Position numbers and translations under genes: made by a program. From Planctomycetota bacterium (GTDB taxonomy: Bacteria; Planctomycetota; MHYJ01; JACQXL01): DNA of 6,044 nucleotides. Below are positions 5,240 to 6,044 of the stretch, piece after piece. The stretch is taken from positions 1 through 6,044 of the forward strand of contig JASEHY010000085.1 in assembly GCA_030018555.1 (NCBI GenBank), given 5' to 3'. The notes under the pieces are model-generated. The model searched no databases and was not told the origin of the DNA. It saw only the letters and a program-made list of their open reading frames with translations. Every line of letters begins with the position of its first letter. Position 1 is the first letter of the stretch.

Positions 5240-6044
5240 TTAGAGGGGATTAAAAATGGCAGTGCCTATTCTGACGATATTGGCGCCTTCCTCAATGGCT
5301 ATCTCAAAATCCTGGCTCATTCCCATAGAAAGATATTTCAGGTCTTCACTATGATATTTATTTTTCAGTTCGTCCAGTAATTCTCTCAATTTTCTGAAAT
5401 ATGGTCTGGTAGTTTCTGGTGCATCAGTAAAAGGCGCCATCGTCATCAACCCTGCAATAATTAAACCACCCTGTTGGTCGCTCTTTGCGTTGTGCGTTGT
5501 CTCTGACGGGAGGCTGTAATCTCTGTATTGTGTCCCGCCTTGGCGGGATGCGTCTGACGCAGAACGCAAGACGCAAGACGCAGGACGCGTAGAGGTAATC
5601 CGTCGGCTTTCTTTATAAAAATCAGCCAGTTCTTCTATCTTAATCCCACTCTTTGTATCTTCACCGCTTACATTAACCTGAATTAGCATCTTGAGATGTT
5701 TATTTATCTTTATTGTCTCTTTGTGCAGGACATCTACCAGATGGAGACTATCTACTGAATGGACGAAATCAAATAACGCCACTGCCTTTTTTGCCTTATT
5801 GCTCTGGAGATGACCGAGCATATGCCAGGTGAACCCAGCCCCTGCGCGCAGGGGCTGGGTAAAGCGATTACCCTGCTCGCCTGCCGCCTGTAGCGAGTCT
5901 CCCGCCATTAGGGCGAGGTTCGCCTGCTCGCCTCGCTTCCGCTTCGGCGGAGCGGGCGGGCGACGCCCTTCGGGGCGGCGGCGGAGCGGGCAATGACACC
6001 CTTCCCTTGTCATTGCGAGGTCGCCAGAGGCGACCGTGGCAATC
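5240..6044 (-). CDS. yggS: YggS/PLPBP-family pyridoxal phosphate homeostasis protein, 5'-partial, with repeat inserts
   Basis: The frame is open from the TAA at 5240-5242 to the right edge. An ATG exists at 6011-6013, but it lies inside a repeat hairpin and is unlikely to be the true start. Family members bind pyridoxal 5'-phosphate and keep its free pool balanced, without known enzymatic activity. Recognisable motifs are WHMLGHLQSNK (starting at 5827), FDFVHSVDS, MLIQVNVSGEDTKSG, AGLMTMAPF, YLSMGMSQDFEIAIEEG and the end VRIGTAIF. From Trp-His to the end there are about 195 residues. Removing a 41-codon insert leaves about 154, as in normal family members. The N-terminal third, including the lysine that binds the cofactor (Lys36 in E. 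coli YggS), is not in the window. Upstream of Trp-His the translation is repeat-derived and rich in Arg, Pro and Gly. Either the N-terminus lies beyond the edge with a long in-frame insert, or the gene is decapitated; the sequence cannot decide. Confidence 0.8.
   Translation of the reverse strand, partial: IATVASGDLAMTREGCHCPLRRRPEGRRPPAPPKRKRGEQANLALMAGDSLQAAGEQGNRFTQPLRAGAGFTWHMLGHLQSNKAKKAVALFDFVHSVDSLHLVDVLHKETIKINKHLKMLIQVNVSGEDTKSGIKIEELADFYKESRRITSTRPASCVLRSASDASRQGGTQYRDYSLPSETTHNAKSDQQGGLIIAGLMTMAPFTDAPETTRPYFRKLRELLDELKNKYHSEDLKYLSMGMSQDFEIAIEEGANIVRIGTAIFNPL
5474..5596 (-). repeat. In-frame repeat insert inside the yggS-family gene
   Basis: About 41 codons, translating from TSTRPASC to HNAKSDQ, separate KESRRI from GGLIIAGLMTMAP; family members have only a few residues there. 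The block is built symmetrically. Imperfect inverted arms 5485-5500 and 5561-5576 match at 13 of 16 positions, and a core hairpin TCCCGCC-TT-GGCGGGA lies at 5533-5548. It is followed by TGCGT-CTG-ACGCA (5549-5561) and a tandem heptamer-like run of ACGCARG (5564-5587). Positions 5559-5581 match the ppdK insert (2664-2686) inverted at 20/23. No stop codon arises in the gene's frame. Boundaries are uncertain by a few bases. Confidence 0.82.
5833..5860. repeat. Perfect 28-bp palindrome
   Basis: ACCCAGCCCCTGCG (5833-5846) is followed immediately by its exact reverse complement (5847-5860) with no spacer. It lies 5 bases outside the conserved Trp-His codons of the yggS-family gene and translates as part of its frame (TQPLRAGAG). 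It marks the point where family homology stops and repeat-derived sequence begins. Confidence 0.9.
5926..5990. repeat. GC-rich modular repeat with two UUCG hairpins
   Basis: This block contains the inverted copies of two ppdK insert modules: 5926-5945 matches 2647-2666 exactly and 5964-5990 matches 2603-2629 exactly. The spacer between them (5946-5963, 18 bases) differs from that in ppdK (17 bases). Two hairpins with C(TTCG)G tetraloops occur on the plus strand, TCCGC/GCGGA (5938-5951) and CGCCC/GGGCG (5964-5977). A 12-base direct repeat, CGGCGGAGCGGG, occurs at 5945-5956 and 5979-5990. Just left of it, CTGCTCGCCT occurs at 5873-5882 and 5924-5933. All of this stays open in the minus-strand frame. 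Confidence 0.85.
5990..6044. repeat. Right-edge inverted repeat of the cattgcgagg...ggcaatc type
   Basis: GCAATGACA (5990-5998) pairs with TGTCATTGC (6008-6016) across a 9-base loop. The second arm starts a further unit, 6011-6044, reading CATTGCGAGG, then the hairpin TCGCC-AGA-GGCGA (6021-6033), then CCGTGGCAATC. Dispersed repeats with these two ends are seen in many bacterial genomes and draft assemblies. The core CGCCAGAGGCG also occurs in the ppdK insert (2635-2645). The unit is cut by the end of the window. Confidence 0.75.

Noticed and set aside
5474..6044. CRISPR array
   Set aside because: The repeats are palindromic modules of varying length without regular spacers, and they stay in the coding frame of one gene.
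1..6044. tRNA, rRNA or riboswitch genes
   Set aside because: I found no cloverleaf, conserved rRNA segment or recognisable aptamer core on either strand.

Overview
The window carries five protein genes and an unusually dense set of GC-rich palindromic repeats. It looks like a bacterium with an outer membrane: it has a signal-peptide-bearing beta-barrel protein ending in Phe, a putative lipoprotein and YidD. Gene bodies have moderate GC and there is no classical taxonomic marker. The divergent sequences and the style of the repeats suggest an uncultivated candidate-phylum lineage from a metagenome, but I cannot place it. The odd length and the repeats at both ends suggest an assembly contig broken at repeats (inference).

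Layout. Positions 1-106 hold two nested hairpins and a ribosome binding site. A PorV/TraF-like outer-membrane protein gene (107-1633, +) follows. A 54-bp repeat with interleaved inverted arms (1636-1689) fills the next gap and supplies the start codon of yidD (1687-1893, +). Convergent to these is a minus-strand cluster transcribed right to left: a yggS/PLPBP-family gene running off the right edge (5240-6044), a small putative lipoprotein (4625-5203), and ppdK, pyruvate phosphate dikinase (1896-4628). The lipoprotein and ppdK overlap by 4 bases. yidD and ppdK end 2 bases apart.

Main finding. Palindromic repeats have entered protein genes without breaking the reading frame. ppdK has about 30 extra codons (about 2601-2690). 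The yggS-family gene has about 41 extra codons (about 5474-5596) and a second block (5833-6044) just before its conserved Trp-His motif. The blocks are mosaics of shared modules. The ppdK insert shares exact 27-nt and 20-nt modules with the right-edge block in opposite orientation, and a 20/23 match with the other yggS insert. Shared modules are open when read from either strand. This resembles Rickettsia palindromic elements, which also sit in frame inside genes, although no sequence relationship is claimed.

Functional links. PPDK interconverts pyruvate and phosphoenolpyruvate, YggS-type proteins handle pyridoxal phosphate, and YidD aids membrane protein insertion. No shared pathway is evident; the minus-strand cluster looks like a small housekeeping transcription unit with a lipoprotein of unknown role.
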